Source: JAITMY01 sp031553765 (GTDB lineage: Bacteria; Bacteroidota; Bacteroidia; Bacteroidales; UBA932). Taken from it: a stretch of 64,000 bases of DNA. Location: positions 124,001 through 188,000 of the forward strand of contig JAVBKY010000003.1 in the NCBI GenBank assembly GCA_031553765.1, given 5' to 3'. The translations under genes were made by a program, and so were the position numbers. Below the pieces are notes generated by a model. The model searched no databases, was not told the DNA's origin, and saw only the letters and a program-made list of their open reading frames with translations. This document shows, in pieces, positions 47,851 to 55,022 of this stretch (the first letter of the stretch is position 1; every line of letters begins with the position of its first letter).

Positions 47851-48246
47851 TTAAAGTTGGTGGCTCTCAACCATTGCGTCGTAAACCTCTCTAAGTTTAC
47901 GGTTCATTTGCTCCACATCGGCGGGCTTGGCAAACTTGGCGTATATGGCGAATTTACCAACCATTCGACGACGACGAATACACGACCTGCTGCGTAAAAT
48001 CTCCTGCTTAACACTTGAGGATATTCCGTCTTTTTGCAAAGCCTCTATACAAGTCAACACTTCATTCTTGCCATCGTAACGCTCGTCGCTCGAACGTATA
48101 TAGCGCTCTACTTCTATGGCTGACGCGTAGTGTTTAAGCGTAATAACGTCGATTATTTCGCGCGTGGCAATAGCAATTAAAGCCCTTGCTTCGCGCCGAC
48201 TTATATTAAGTAAGTGCTGCAAATCCTTATAGTTTACTTCGTACAT
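47851..48246 (-). CDS. Hypothetical early protein
   Basis: A 131-residue, strongly basic protein. The N-terminal segment LQHLLNISRREARALIAIATREIIDVITLKHY reads like an HTH, followed by an IRRRRMVGKFAIYAKF segment. No family recognised; a DNA-binding role is possible. It is 2 bp from the GemA-like gene. Confidence 0.65.
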   Translation of the reverse strand: MYEVNYKDLQHLLNISRREARALIAIATREIIDVITLKHYASAIEVERYIRSSDERYDGKNEVLTCIEALQKDGISSSVKQEILRSRSCIRRRRMVGKFAIYAKFAKPADVEQMNRKLREVYDAMVESHQL

Positions 48247-48248
48247 AG

Positions 48249-48776
48249 CTATTGTTTTTTAAGTTCTTCTATTCGATTTTTCAACTTGCCCGCCAACTCG
48301 AAATTCTCGTCAGCAACGGCTTTATCGAGCCGTTCTTGCAGCACCTCGGCGCTACTTGTGAGGTCAACTTCATTAGCCGCCTTTAGGTCGTTTTGCCGCT
48401 TGTTAAATGCGTTGTAAAGGCTATTTAAACGGTCAAGCGGAATTGCGTTAAACGTCTTGTACTCCGAGGCGCGGCAAGCAACCGCCTTAACTGTGGCTAA
48501 ATCGTTAGGCTTTCCCATTGCCTTTAAGTAGCCGCTAATGCAAGCAATAACGCGCTTGCGCGCTTTATCCAGCTGCGCCAACTTGCCGCTGTCAACGCCC
48601 TGCGCCTCGGCTTCCATTGCGCCCAGCAAGTTGTAATACTCGGCGGGCTGCATTTCGCGCAGCGAGGTAGTGCGCCCGCTGGTGTACTGCAAAACAAGTT
48701 CTTCTTTTTCCGCGCCCTGCATACGCTTTAGCAAGGCGTAAAACTTGCGGTAATCGGGCTTTGCTATTGTTCGCAT
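48249..48776 (-). CDS. GemA/DUF1018-like early regulator with C-terminal UVR motif
   Basis: A 175-residue protein. The core RKFYALLKRMQGAEKEELVLQYTSGRTTSLREMQPAEYYNLLGAMEAEA and ISGYLKAMGKP is the layout of the Mu gp16/GemA group near the transposition genes. The C-terminal 30 residues (LQERLDKAVADENFELAGKLKNRIEEL) match the UVR helical hairpin of UvrB/UvrC/ClpC, an unusual addition. In Mu, GemA affects host gene expression and DNA supercoiling; the role here is inferred. Confidence 0.78.
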   Translation of the reverse strand: MRTIAKPDYRKFYALLKRMQGAEKEELVLQYTSGRTTSLREMQPAEYYNLLGAMEAEAQGVDSGKLAQLDKARKRVIACISGYLKAMGKPNDLATVKAVACRASEYKTFNAIPLDRLNSLYNAFNKRQNDLKAANEVDLTSSAEVLQERLDKAVADENFELAGKLKNRIEELKKQ

Positions 48777-49144
48777 GGCGTTTCGGCGATTAAAATGTAT
48801 TCACCTGCCAACAGGCGTACAGGCTTATTGCGTGTGTCCGAAAAAATCCAAACATCGTTAGCAAATCGCGCTTTTTCGCTGTCGGGACACTCCACCCTGT
48901 TGTAATACTTTGAGGCGTAAAAGCCAAATTCGCTTTGAGCGTACTTGCTTATTACCTGCACCAGCTGACGCTGCTTCACGGCGCACTTTTTATCACGCTT
49001 TACGCTTATCATATTCAATAAGCCGTTGCGTATGCCCTCAAGCCCGCAAACCTTACATTTCACCCTGTCGTAAGCCTTTTTGCCGCGAAAGATTGTAACG
49101 GTGTTTTGCTTTTCAAATTCGTGTGTATTGATGTAGATTTCCAT
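48764..49144 (-). CDS. Hypothetical early protein with Cys pair
   Basis: A 126-residue protein (MEIYINTHEFEKQNTVTIFRGKKAYDRVKCKVCGLEGIR...), with a CKVC pair near residue 29 that could bind metal with another Cys pair only if dimeric. Its end overlaps the GemA-like start by 13 bp. I do not recognise a family. Confidence 0.65.
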   Translation of the reverse strand: MEIYINTHEFEKQNTVTIFRGKKAYDRVKCKVCGLEGIRNGLLNMISVKRDKKCAVKQRQLVQVISKYAQSEFGFYASKYYNRVECPDSEKARFANDVWIFSDTRNKPVRLLAGEYILIAETPCEQ

Positions 49145-49148
49145 GTTT

Positions 49149-49811
49149 TTAATTTGTTTGAGTTATAAACTTCGCTTGGTATTCCGCCGCGCCCTGCCCC
49201 CAAATGGTAAAGGGTGCGCCACCCTCGCCCTTTTCCGCGTTTTCGTAGCGGCTGGTTACGTGCGCAACGTAGCCTTCTACGTGTATTTTTACATCAGAAA
49301 GGCGACGTATGGTTTCGCCAATGGCGGGGTCGGGTTGGCGGTTCTTTTCGTGCGAAAGAAAAATAAACAGCTTGCGCGGGAACTCCGCCAGTAGCTGCAA
49401 GTAATCCTTTCGCTTAAATCCCTCCAAGCATATAAGGCTGTCAATAACCACCACGTCGGGGCTTTTCTTTTTGCGTAGGCGCTCTTTGAGGTCGGGGATA
49501 AATTCCTTTTCAAGAAAAATGATATTTGAGCCAGCCTCTGCCATGTTTACGCGGCTCCAAGCCGCCAGCATAGACCCCGATACGCCTTGCTCTATGGAGT
49601 TGTAAGCCGTGCGCTTAAACTGCGATAGATACTTGCTTAACATCAGCGTAAAGGTGGTTTTGCCGCTACCCGAACCGCCGTAAATCAACCATGAGCCGCG
49701 CAACTCTGGACGCCCAAATGACGCCAGCCACTCGCCCTCAAAGTCGGCATACTCAAAAACTCCAATTTTAGCCAGCAGGTTTCTGTTCGATAGTGCCTTT
49801 TTAACTGCCAT
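49149..49811 (-). CDS. P-loop ATPase (RecA/RadA-like, early region)
   Basis: A 220-residue ATPase. Walker A is GGSGSGKTTFTL near residue 45, Walker B VVVIDSLICLEG near 120, and a sensor-like FIFLSHEKNRQ near 150. The compact RecA-type core is typical of Bacteroidetes Mu-like prophages, where it lies directly after the MuB-like gene. A role in replication or transposition is likely from position but not shown. It overlaps the MuB-like stop by one base. Confidence 0.82.
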   Translation of the reverse strand: MAVKKALSNRNLLAKIGVFEYADFEGEWLASFGRPELRGSWLIYGGSGSGKTTFTLMLSKYLSQFKRTAYNSIEQGVSGSMLAAWSRVNMAEAGSNIIFLEKEFIPDLKERLRKKKSPDVVVIDSLICLEGFKRKDYLQLLAEFPRKLFIFLSHEKNRQPDPAIGETIRRLSDVKIHVEGYVAHVTSRYENAEKGEGGAPFTIWGQGAAEYQAKFITQTN

Positions 49812-50710
49812 TATTCGCCATTTTTTGAGGTTTCGCTGCCTTTGGTGAACCGTTCGCCGCCTTGCTGCTGTTTTTGCTTTATTGCGTGAATTTTGCGCTT
49901 TACGCGGCGCAGGTCGCTTTCGCTATCAACCACTATTTCGTCAATGCTGGCGGTGTCCTTTATGCCGTTTGCCATGCAAATAGCCGCCACGTCGTCGCTG
50001 TTCACTATTTGCAGGGGTATGAACTTGCGCCCTAAGCGGCTAAATATTTCGCGATACCCCTTGCGCCCATGCTTTACGCCGCGCTTTATTCTGCTTTCGA
50101 GGTAGTCGGTGGCGCAAAGCACCAGCCCGCAGCGGTCTTCCAGCTCGTTGTACAGCGTAATGAAAAAGAATAGCACTTGGTCGCTCAACTTGTCCGCCTC
50201 GTCGAGTATGATAAGGGGCTTGTTTTTACGCTTTATTTCGAGTACCACCTCGTCCATCATGTAGGCGATTGTGGCGCCGCCCTCGCTCATGCCAGCGGCG
50301 CGCAGCAGCTCACACAAAAACTTTTTACGGTTCCAAAACTCGGAGCATGAAAGGCGCAGCACGTTAGGGTTGTGCGCTGCGTAGTGCTTTATTGTTGCCG
50401 TTTTGCCGCACCCCGCGTCGCCTACCACGCCCACCACGAGGCTATTTTGCTGCGCGTCGGTAAGGGTGGTGTTAAGGCGGTCGAACGCCCGCGTTTTAAC
50501 CATCATCCAGTTGAACGCGTCGAGGTCAATTTGCGACTCCACGTTACGCCACATTTCGTCGGTTATTTGCTCCCAGTTGTTGTTCTGCATTTGGCTAATG
50601 GTAGCCGAGCTAATGGCGCGCAGCATATTCGCTGCCTTGCTTTGGCTCCCTGCGTGTTGGCAGAACATGCGCAGCCCCGCTGCAATTCTTTGCTTGTCAA
50701 TTTCGTTCAT
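49811..50710 (-). CDS. MuB-like AAA+ transposition ATPase
   Basis: A 299-residue protein. The N-terminal HTH (GSQSKAANMLRAISSATISQM, residues 21-42) binds DNA. The AAA+ core shows Walker A GDAGCGKTATIKHY near residue 93 and Walker B PLIILDEADKL near 165, with LVLCATDYLESRIKRG (sensor I) near 195. MuB binds target DNA, activates the transposase and gives target immunity. Gene order with the MuA-like transposase immediately upstream fixes the assignment. Confidence 0.9.
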   Translation of the reverse strand: MNEIDKQRIAAGLRMFCQHAGSQSKAANMLRAISSATISQMQNNNWEQITDEMWRNVESQIDLDAFNWMMVKTRAFDRLNTTLTDAQQNSLVVGVVGDAGCGKTATIKHYAAHNPNVLRLSCSEFWNRKKFLCELLRAAGMSEGGATIAYMMDEVVLEIKRKNKPLIILDEADKLSDQVLFFFITLYNELEDRCGLVLCATDYLESRIKRGVKHGRKGYREIFSRLGRKFIPLQIVNSDDVAAICMANGIKDTASIDEIVVDSESDLRRVKRKIHAIKQKQQQGGERFTKGSETSKNGE

Positions 50711-50737
50711 GGCTTTTTTGTTTTTGTTGTTAATGGT

Positions 50738-52747
50738 TTAGTACAAATCGTAAATAGATTGGTTGACGGCAACGGCTGGCGCGCACTCTTCAACCAGCTT
50801 CACTTCGACCGCTTCAACATTTACGCTGGTGCGGTTGAGCGCGCGGCGCTGGCGGTTGCGCTGGTCTTTGTGCTGCCCGCGGCTATCGCAAATAATTGCC
50901 TTTGCGTAGGAGTTATGCAGGTCGGGGTGTTCAAGCATGAGCCTTTCGGCGCTTTCGTGCGCTTCCGCCAGCCTGTTGGTTATGGTGGTTGTTAAGCCCT
51001 TATTGAACTGGCGTATGCGCGCCAACTCGTCGGCGTCGCCCTCTTTGCGGTCAGCCAGCGCCATAGGCTGCACGTACTTGCTTTCAAGCATAAAGCGCAG
51101 GGTTCCGTCCTCATTTACGGCAAGCGCCTTGCTTAGGTCGGCTTCGTCGTACATTACCGTCCAGCGCAGGTGCGCAAACTCCCTAAACTGCGGGTTAAAG
51201 CAGTCGTAGGCGCGCCTTACGCCGTTAATGGTTGGGAGTAACCCGTTGCCCTCTATGGCGTTTTTATGCCCCGTTGTGGCGCCAAAGTTGAGCAAGTAGG
51301 CTTCGTCGGTAAGCGGCAACAGGCGCTCGGCTGGCACGTTGGCAAAGCCCGCCATGTAGTCGGCAACCTTGCTGGCGCGCTCCATTTCCATAATGGCGAT
51401 TATTTGCTGGCGGCAGCCGTCCTCGTCGGGGAAGCTGTGCTTGATTTTGTCCAGCATGTCGTAGTTGGGTTGGTTGGATTTTTGCGAGGTAATGCCAAAG
51501 CCCGACCAGTTGGGCTGTAGCTGAAAATATTTTTTGTTTAGGTAGTTAAAGTAAGGTTCCACGGGCTTTGCCTTAGCGTTTTTGACGCGCGCGGGCGTTA
51601 CCTTGTCGGCAATGACGCCGTAAAGTGGCGTTAGCGAGGGTAAGGCGTAGTGGTCGGTTTGCAGCTGGTTGGTGCGGTAGCGGGTACCGAATAGCTCGCG
51701 CGTGTGGTTCATGGCGTTTTGCATGGCGGCACGTATCAGCTTGCTATTTTCCCGCTCACCTATGGCGTAACCCACGGGGTAGTTGTTGAAAGGGTCAAGC
51801 ACCACCACCATAGTGAGGCGGTTGTTGTAGGTGGTTACGCGGCGCCCGTTGTCGTCTTTATCGGAGGCTTGGTAGTGCAGCTCCACGTCCCAGCCGTCAG
51901 CTGTCCAAAACAGTAGCGGTGCCGTAGGTAGGCTGCGCTTGGCTTGCATGGTGCGGGTGTTGTTAAACTCGTTAAGCCCGCGCGTAGCGGCGGCAATCGT
52001 TAACCCGTGCTTTTGGCGCAGGTAGCCAAAGGCGCGCCCTGTAAGCAAATCCCAATCCATTTTTTTGGCAATGTGGTTGTATATTTTTGCCACCTGCTCG
52101 TTGTCAAGGTTGCGGTGGTCACCCAGCAAGCGAATAGCCACAGCTTCTTGCTCGGCACACTTGAATTTTGACGCGTTTCTATTGCCATATTTGGGCGATA
52201 TTAGCGCGGGGTAGCCCTCTTGTGTGTAGCGGTTAAAAAGGCGCTGCAAGTTCTTAAAATACGTCGGCAGCGTGTTGGGCATTTGCTCCGAAATAAGCGG
52301 CAAAACGTCCGCCTTATCTTTCCAAAACTCCGTAATTTTCAAGCGGGGGTCGCCCAGCCGCCCGCGCTGGCTGGCTGCCTTTGTAAGCAGGTTGCGAAAC
52401 GCGTTTAAAATTGAAGCGTTGGCAGCGTATTCGTCCGCCACAGGCGGCGGCAGGTGCTTACCGCTATCAAACGTATGCGCAGAGTAGAACGTGTGCGCGG
52501 CGCCGTCCAGCTCGATTACATCGGTTAACGTGCGCTGCTTGGCGGTGGTACACATATCGGGGTTGCGGCGGCGCACTTCCTGCGCGTACTTTGTAGGTAG
52601 GCTATCCACGGCGTAAAAGCCACGGCGCAAGCATTCAAGGCGACCTTTGCGCTTGTAGTGTACATACTGCGACTTAGTCATAACGCCGTTGTCTGTGTCG
52701 GTTAGCTCGTCGTGGCTAATGCAAAGCCTGTTATTGATATATTCCAT
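50738..52747 (-). CDS. MuA-like DDE transposase
   Basis: A 669-residue transposase. The N-terminal half contains DNA-binding and HTH domains. The catalytic RNase H-like core has Asp in LLFWTADGWDVELH near residue 285, Asp in NQLQTDHYALPS near 362, and Glu in KAKPVEPYFNYLNKKYF near 397, which is the DDE arrangement of MuA. A beta-barrel and a basic tail follow. It cuts and joins the prophage ends, for which candidate binding sites are seen at 22.92 and 54.77-54.87 kb. A phased TTTAAA array overlaps its start codon. Confidence 0.92.
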   Translation of the reverse strand: MEYINNRLCISHDELTDTDNGVMTKSQYVHYKRKGRLECLRRGFYAVDSLPTKYAQEVRRRNPDMCTTAKQRTLTDVIELDGAAHTFYSAHTFDSGKHLPPPVADEYAANASILNAFRNLLTKAASQRGRLGDPRLKITEFWKDKADVLPLISEQMPNTLPTYFKNLQRLFNRYTQEGYPALISPKYGNRNASKFKCAEQEAVAIRLLGDHRNLDNEQVAKIYNHIAKKMDWDLLTGRAFGYLRQKHGLTIAAATRGLNEFNNTRTMQAKRSLPTAPLLFWTADGWDVELHYQASDKDDNGRRVTTYNNRLTMVVVLDPFNNYPVGYAIGERENSKLIRAAMQNAMNHTRELFGTRYRTNQLQTDHYALPSLTPLYGVIADKVTPARVKNAKAKPVEPYFNYLNKKYFQLQPNWSGFGITSQKSNQPNYDMLDKIKHSFPDEDGCRQQIIAIMEMERASKVADYMAGFANVPAERLLPLTDEAYLLNFGATTGHKNAIEGNGLLPTINGVRRAYDCFNPQFREFAHLRWTVMYDEADLSKALAVNEDGTLRFMLESKYVQPMALADRKEGDADELARIRQFNKGLTTTITNRLAEAHESAERLMLEHPDLHNSYAKAIICDSRGQHKDQRNRQRRALNRTSVNVEAVEVKLVEECAPAVAVNQSIYDLY

Positions 52748-52784
52748 TAAAACCCTTTTAAATGGTCGTTAAACCGTATTTAAT
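52745..52784 (-). promoter_or_regulatory. 11-bp-phased TTTAAA array before the transposase gene
   Basis: ATTAAA (52746), TTTAAA (52757), GTTAAA (52768) and TTTAAT (52779), 11 bp apart, the first overlapping the ATG at 52747. Confidence 0.72.
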
Positions 52785-52786
52785 TG

Positions 52787-52845
52787 CTCCCATTCACGTC
52801 TTGCTCGTGGCGCCGACCTCATGGCTTAGTCGGTATGGGAGTTTT
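52787..52845. ncRNA. Three-way-junction element in the transposase leader
   Basis: The outer stem CTCCCAT/ATGGGAG (52787-52793 with 52835-52841) encloses two inner hairpins: CACG-TCTTGCT-CGTG (52795-52809) and CCGAC-CTCATGGCTTA-GTCGG (52813-52833). All three stems are perfect. In the leftward early transcript it lies about 40 nt before the transposase start. A T4 run follows on the plus strand. It could be an attenuator, a processing site or a protein-binding RNA. Confidence 0.6.
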
Positions 52846-52848
52846 GCT

Positions 52849-52856
52849 TAACTTTG
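52849..52856 (+). promoter_or_regulatory. -7 box TAACTTTG, plus strand
   Basis: Exact -7 match about 30 bp before the ATG at 52886; the -33 region is poor. It supports, weakly, the plus-strand gene that follows. Confidence 0.4.
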
Positions 52857-52885
52857 AGGCAACAACGAATCAAAAATTAAGCATT

Positions 52886-53230
52886 ATGGAAAAAGAACTT
52901 TTGCTATCAAACTTTACAGAATGGCTCGGTAAAACCTCAACTTGCGAAATGCCAAGCGACCCTTTTTTGCTTGCTGCACTTAATGACGCTGTAAGGCTTA
53001 CGCTTAACACCACCATTAACGGCAAGCGGCTTACTGACTGTTGCCCGCCCGAGGAGTTATACCGTCAGGTGCTGAAAAACTGGATAGGTAACGCGCAAGC
53101 ACCTCTAAAGCTTGCTGTGCAGCCAAATTCCCGCTTGTCTGTATTTGGCGTTGAAGTTCCTCGGAATTCAGAGCATCGGGCAGCACTATGTAGGTTACTT
53201 GACCAATTAGCGACTGAATGTTTAAAGTGA
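52886..53230 (+). CDS. Hypothetical plus-strand protein, antisense to early genes
   Basis: A 114-residue protein (MEKELLLSNFTEWLGKTSTCEMPSDPFLLAALNDAVRLTLN...) read against the early operon, with a -7 box upstream. Its second half (53031-53230) lies antisense to a minus-strand frame that also looks protein-like. The first half is unopposed and sits in the gap before the transposase gene. No family recognised. Either this is a moron that entered the early operon, or one of the two overlapping frames is not translated. Confidence 0.5.
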   Translation: MEKELLLSNFTEWLGKTSTCEMPSDPFLLAALNDAVRLTLNTTINGKRLTDCCPPEELYRQVLKNWIGNAQAPLKLAVQPNSRLSVFGVEVPRNSEHRAALCRLLDQLATECLK

Positions 53231-53246
53231 TGTTTTGCTTGTCCAT
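53031..53246 (-). CDS. Small early protein (overlaps an opposite-strand frame)
   Basis: A 71-residue frame, MDKQNITLNIQSLIGQVTYIV then LPDALNSEELQRQI, 11 bp behind the preceding early gene and in the right direction for the early operon. The first ~36 residues look natural; the rest (TSGNLAAQQALEV...) coincides with the antisense gene at 52886 and may be a truncated or rewritten C terminus. No family recognised. Confidence 0.55.
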   Translation of the reverse strand: MDKQNITLNIQSLIGQVTYIVLPDALNSEELQRQIQTSGNLAAQQALEVLARYLSSFSAPDGITPRAGNSQ

Positions 53247-53257
53247 TGGTTCATACT

Positions 53258-53506
53258 TTACAGATTACTTTTTAATGCCAACACGTCAATTGCCAGCGAT
53301 AACCCGCGGCATAGCGACGTTAAAGCCTCGCGCTGTTCGCCCGTCAACGTACAAACAAAGTCTTCGTTGCTGTGATACTCGCCCGTGGTTTCGGGTTCAT
53401 TAAAACATCTATCGTTAGCGGTATTTAATACGCGCAGGGCGGCGACAAATTGGGTTGACGATATACCCGTTAGCGTATAGCCTTTTTTTGTGTGCGTTAA
53501 CTTCAT
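53258..53506 (-). CDS. Small hypothetical early protein
   Basis: An 82-residue protein (MKLTHTKKGYTLTGISSTQFVAALRVLNTANDRCFNEPETTGEYH...), an N-terminal beta-hairpin and two helices, no recognised domain. It lies between the Ner-like and 71-residue genes of the early operon. Confidence 0.68.
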   Translation of the reverse strand: MKLTHTKKGYTLTGISSTQFVAALRVLNTANDRCFNEPETTGEYHSNEDFVCTLTGEQREALTSLCRGLSLAIDVLALKSNL

Positions 53507-53519
53507 GGTTTATTTGTTT

Positions 53520-53693
53520 TTAAATGTTACCATACTTGGCGGCGTACACTTGCCGCGCCTTTTCTGCCTTAACTCCTTTTTTGCCGTTGTAAATGGCGGT
53601 GCGCACCGTGTTGCGGTCGCAGCCAACTATGCGGGCAATCTCGCTAATCCAGCCAAAGGGAGGGGGTGTTTGTTTTTGTTTTTTTGTCGTCAT
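53520..53693 (-). CDS. Ner/Cro-like small DNA-binding protein, first gene of the early operon
   Basis: A 57-residue protein from the ATG at 53693: MTTKKQKQTPPPFGWISEIARIVGCDRNTVRTAI, YNGKKGVKAEKARQVYAAKYG. Residues 16-35 form a helix-turn-helix. In Mu the first early gene, ner, encodes a small HTH protein that shuts off both early and repressor promoters; position, size and fold suggest the same here. It starts about 45 bp behind a consensus promoter. Confidence 0.72.
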   Translation of the reverse strand: MTTKKQKQTPPPFGWISEIARIVGCDRNTVRTAIYNGKKGVKAEKARQVYAAKYGNI

Positions 53694-53732
53694 ATTTTTT
53701 TACCTTTACAGCAATTTCGCAACTGCTAATTT

Positions 53733-53758
53733 TAGACAAATGTATAAACAATAGTCTA
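53733..53758. promoter_or_regulatory. Operator-like inverted repeat in the lysogeny switch
   Basis: TAGAC (53733-53737) and GTCTA (53754-53758) with inner TGT/ACA symmetry lie between the -33 and -7 boxes of the early promoter. A CAAATGT direct repeat overlaps both boxes (53737, 53764). Likely repressor and/or Ner-like target. Confidence 0.55.
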
Positions 53759-53767
53759 CAATGCAAA
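53737..53767 (-). promoter_or_regulatory. Early promoter of the prophage, perfect consensus
   Basis: On the minus strand: TTTG (53764-53767), 19 bp, TACATTTG (53737-53744), both boxes exact. It drives the Ner-like and transposition genes and is covered by the inverted repeat. Confidence 0.78.
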
Positions 53768-53799
53768 TGTTTTTGTAAACTTTTTTCTATAATTTTAAT

Positions 53800-54240
53800 A
53801 TGAAGGCAATAGGTAGGCTATTTAAGTATTTAAAATACAAGAAAATACCTCATACGCGATTTGAAAAGGAAGTTGGTCTATCTAACGGGTATCTGAATAC
53901 GCAACTCAAGCGCGATGCAGACCTTGGAGAAGGTGTTTTGAATAAAATTGTAAACTATTGTTTAGATTTAAACTCCGACTGGCTTTTAACAGGTAAAGGC
54001 TCTATGCTCGAAAAAAAGGCAGGTATTGGCTTAATGAGCGACACGGATAGCAACGAGCAAGAAGCCCAAGCCGCTGCTGGCAATGTAAATGTGGGCGTAG
54101 AGCCGCCGCCAGCGGTCGCCAACCATCCCAGCTATGTGCGGGCTATGGACAAAATACAGGAGTTAGCCACCGAAATAGCCGACCTTAGAAAAGAGCTGGT
54201 GGAAGCGTATAGAGAATTGCACGGTATGCGAAAAAAATAG
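53800..54240 (+). CDS. Phage repressor (lysogeny regulator)
   Basis: A 146-residue protein. The N-terminal HTH (KIPHTRFEKEVGLSNGYLNTQLKRDADLG, residues 15-45) leads to the LNSDWLLTGKGSML signature that closes the DNA-binding domain in Bacteroidetes phage repressors. A linker and a C-terminal coiled coil follow (MDKIQELATEIADLRKELVEAYREL), probably for dimerisation. There is no LexA-type peptidase domain, so SOS self-cleavage is not expected. It is divergent from the early operon across a promoter/operator region of 106 bp. Confidence 0.86.
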   Translation: MKAIGRLFKYLKYKKIPHTRFEKEVGLSNGYLNTQLKRDADLGEGVLNKIVNYCLDLNSDWLLTGKGSMLEKKAGIGLMSDTDSNEQEAQAAAGNVNVGVEPPPAVANHPSYVRAMDKIQELATEIADLRKELVEAYRELHGMRKK

Positions 54241-54277
54241 CAATAAGTACAATCTCGTACCGTCGAGAGTGTAGCCC

Positions 54278-54313
54278 AAAATCCCGCAAAACCATATTTT
54301 GCGGGATTTTTTT
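54278..54313 (+). terminator. Terminator after the repressor gene
   Basis: AAATCCCGCAAAA and TTTTGCGGGATTT with a 5-nt loop and a T tract. Confidence 0.9.
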
Positions 54314-54772
54314 CGTTCAAAAACAAAATTAATTATTGAAATTCAAGTAGTTAGATAATTACTTAAGGGCGGGTTTTGAGGTGTTTTTTGGGGCGTAGAG
54401 GGGGGGTGTATCGCTCAAAAAAGCCGTTTTAGGTTCCATTTTTGCGCCTTACAGGGGGTGTTATTAGACCAAAAACGCAAACAGAAACGCAAACAACTAC
54501 GCAAAGAAGATGGCATTTTAACATTCTCTAACCATTAAATGAGCCATAAAAAACGCCGCCCAAAGCGCCCGAAATGGGGGCGGTTTTAGGCGGTGTTTTG
54601 TCGGTGGCTGGCAAATGGTGGGTAAACGGTCAAGCGGGCGTAAATAAAGGCTTTTAGGCATAAAAAAGGCGCGAATGTAAACCACTCGCGCGTCACGTAA
54701 AGATGTGGGAAACCGTACACCATTCAAAACACCCCGTCAGGTAAACATCGGGTAAACCTATGTAAGGTTTAT
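54314..54772. other. Non-coding right arm of the prophage
   Basis: About 460 bp with no convincing gene. It holds a GC-rich stem at 54553-54595 (cgccgcc... ggggcgg... ggcgg) and AT-rich stretches. In Mu the corresponding arm carries transposase-binding and packaging sequences; that is inference here. Confidence 0.55.
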
Positions 54773-54868
54773 GGTTCGCTTCGTTTAATCGGCAAAAAAT
54801 CGGCAAATTATTGATTTATAACTTTATATCCCTTTTAAATACAAAAGAAACGGGGGTGGTTCGTTTTT
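54773..54868 (-). repeat. Prophage right-end transposase sites (inverted)
   Basis: GGTTCGCTTCGTT (54773-54785) is the exact inverse of the left-end repeat. GGTTCGTTTTT (54858-54868) is a shorter relative near the presumed terminus. Confidence 0.65.
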
Positions 54869-54876
54869 CTGCCCGT

Positions 54877-54881
54877 ATTAC
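54877..54881. other. Candidate prophage target duplication, right copy
   Basis: ATTAC, matching 22908-22912; see that entry for reasons and caveats. Confidence 0.4.
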
Positions 54882-55022
54882 ATCATTTATTTCACTCTAT
54901 AATGCTCCCTTTAAAGGTTGTTTGATACAATTTTGTATTTTTTCCCTATAAATGGGGATGCAAACGCCTTGATTTTGTTGTAACTTTACACATTATTTCG
55001 TTACTAAATATTTCTACATAAA

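Larger units (their letters stand above)
22913..54876. mobile_element. Mu-like transposable prophage
   Basis: About 32 kb containing MuA/MuB-type transposition genes, repressor and Ner-like switch, GemA and DUF3164 homologues, a complete Mu-type head module (TerS, TerL, DUF935 portal, MuF, G, protease/scaffold, capsid), lysis genes, a contractile tail (sheath, tube, chaperones, tape measure, D-like hub, spike, baseplate, fibre) and a Dam-like methyltransferase at the far end. Unlike Mu, structural genes are split into two divergent operons at 38.1-38.3 kb. No gene is obviously broken except possibly a small membrane ORF at 47 kb. The boundaries are inferred from terminal repeats and remain approximate. 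Confidence 0.92.

Noticed and set aside
54518..54727. Minus-strand open frame of 69 residues in the prophage right arm
   Set aside because: Composition (Arg/Pro/Phe-rich, PTKHRLKPPPFRALW) is not protein-like, it runs antisense through a GC-rich stem, and has no promoter or neighbour on that strand.
22912..54904. CTATAAT seven-base match near both prophage ends as the target duplication
   Set aside because: It would put the right terminus ~30 bp beyond the last transposase-site motif while the left would be within a few bp; ATTAC gives matched distances.
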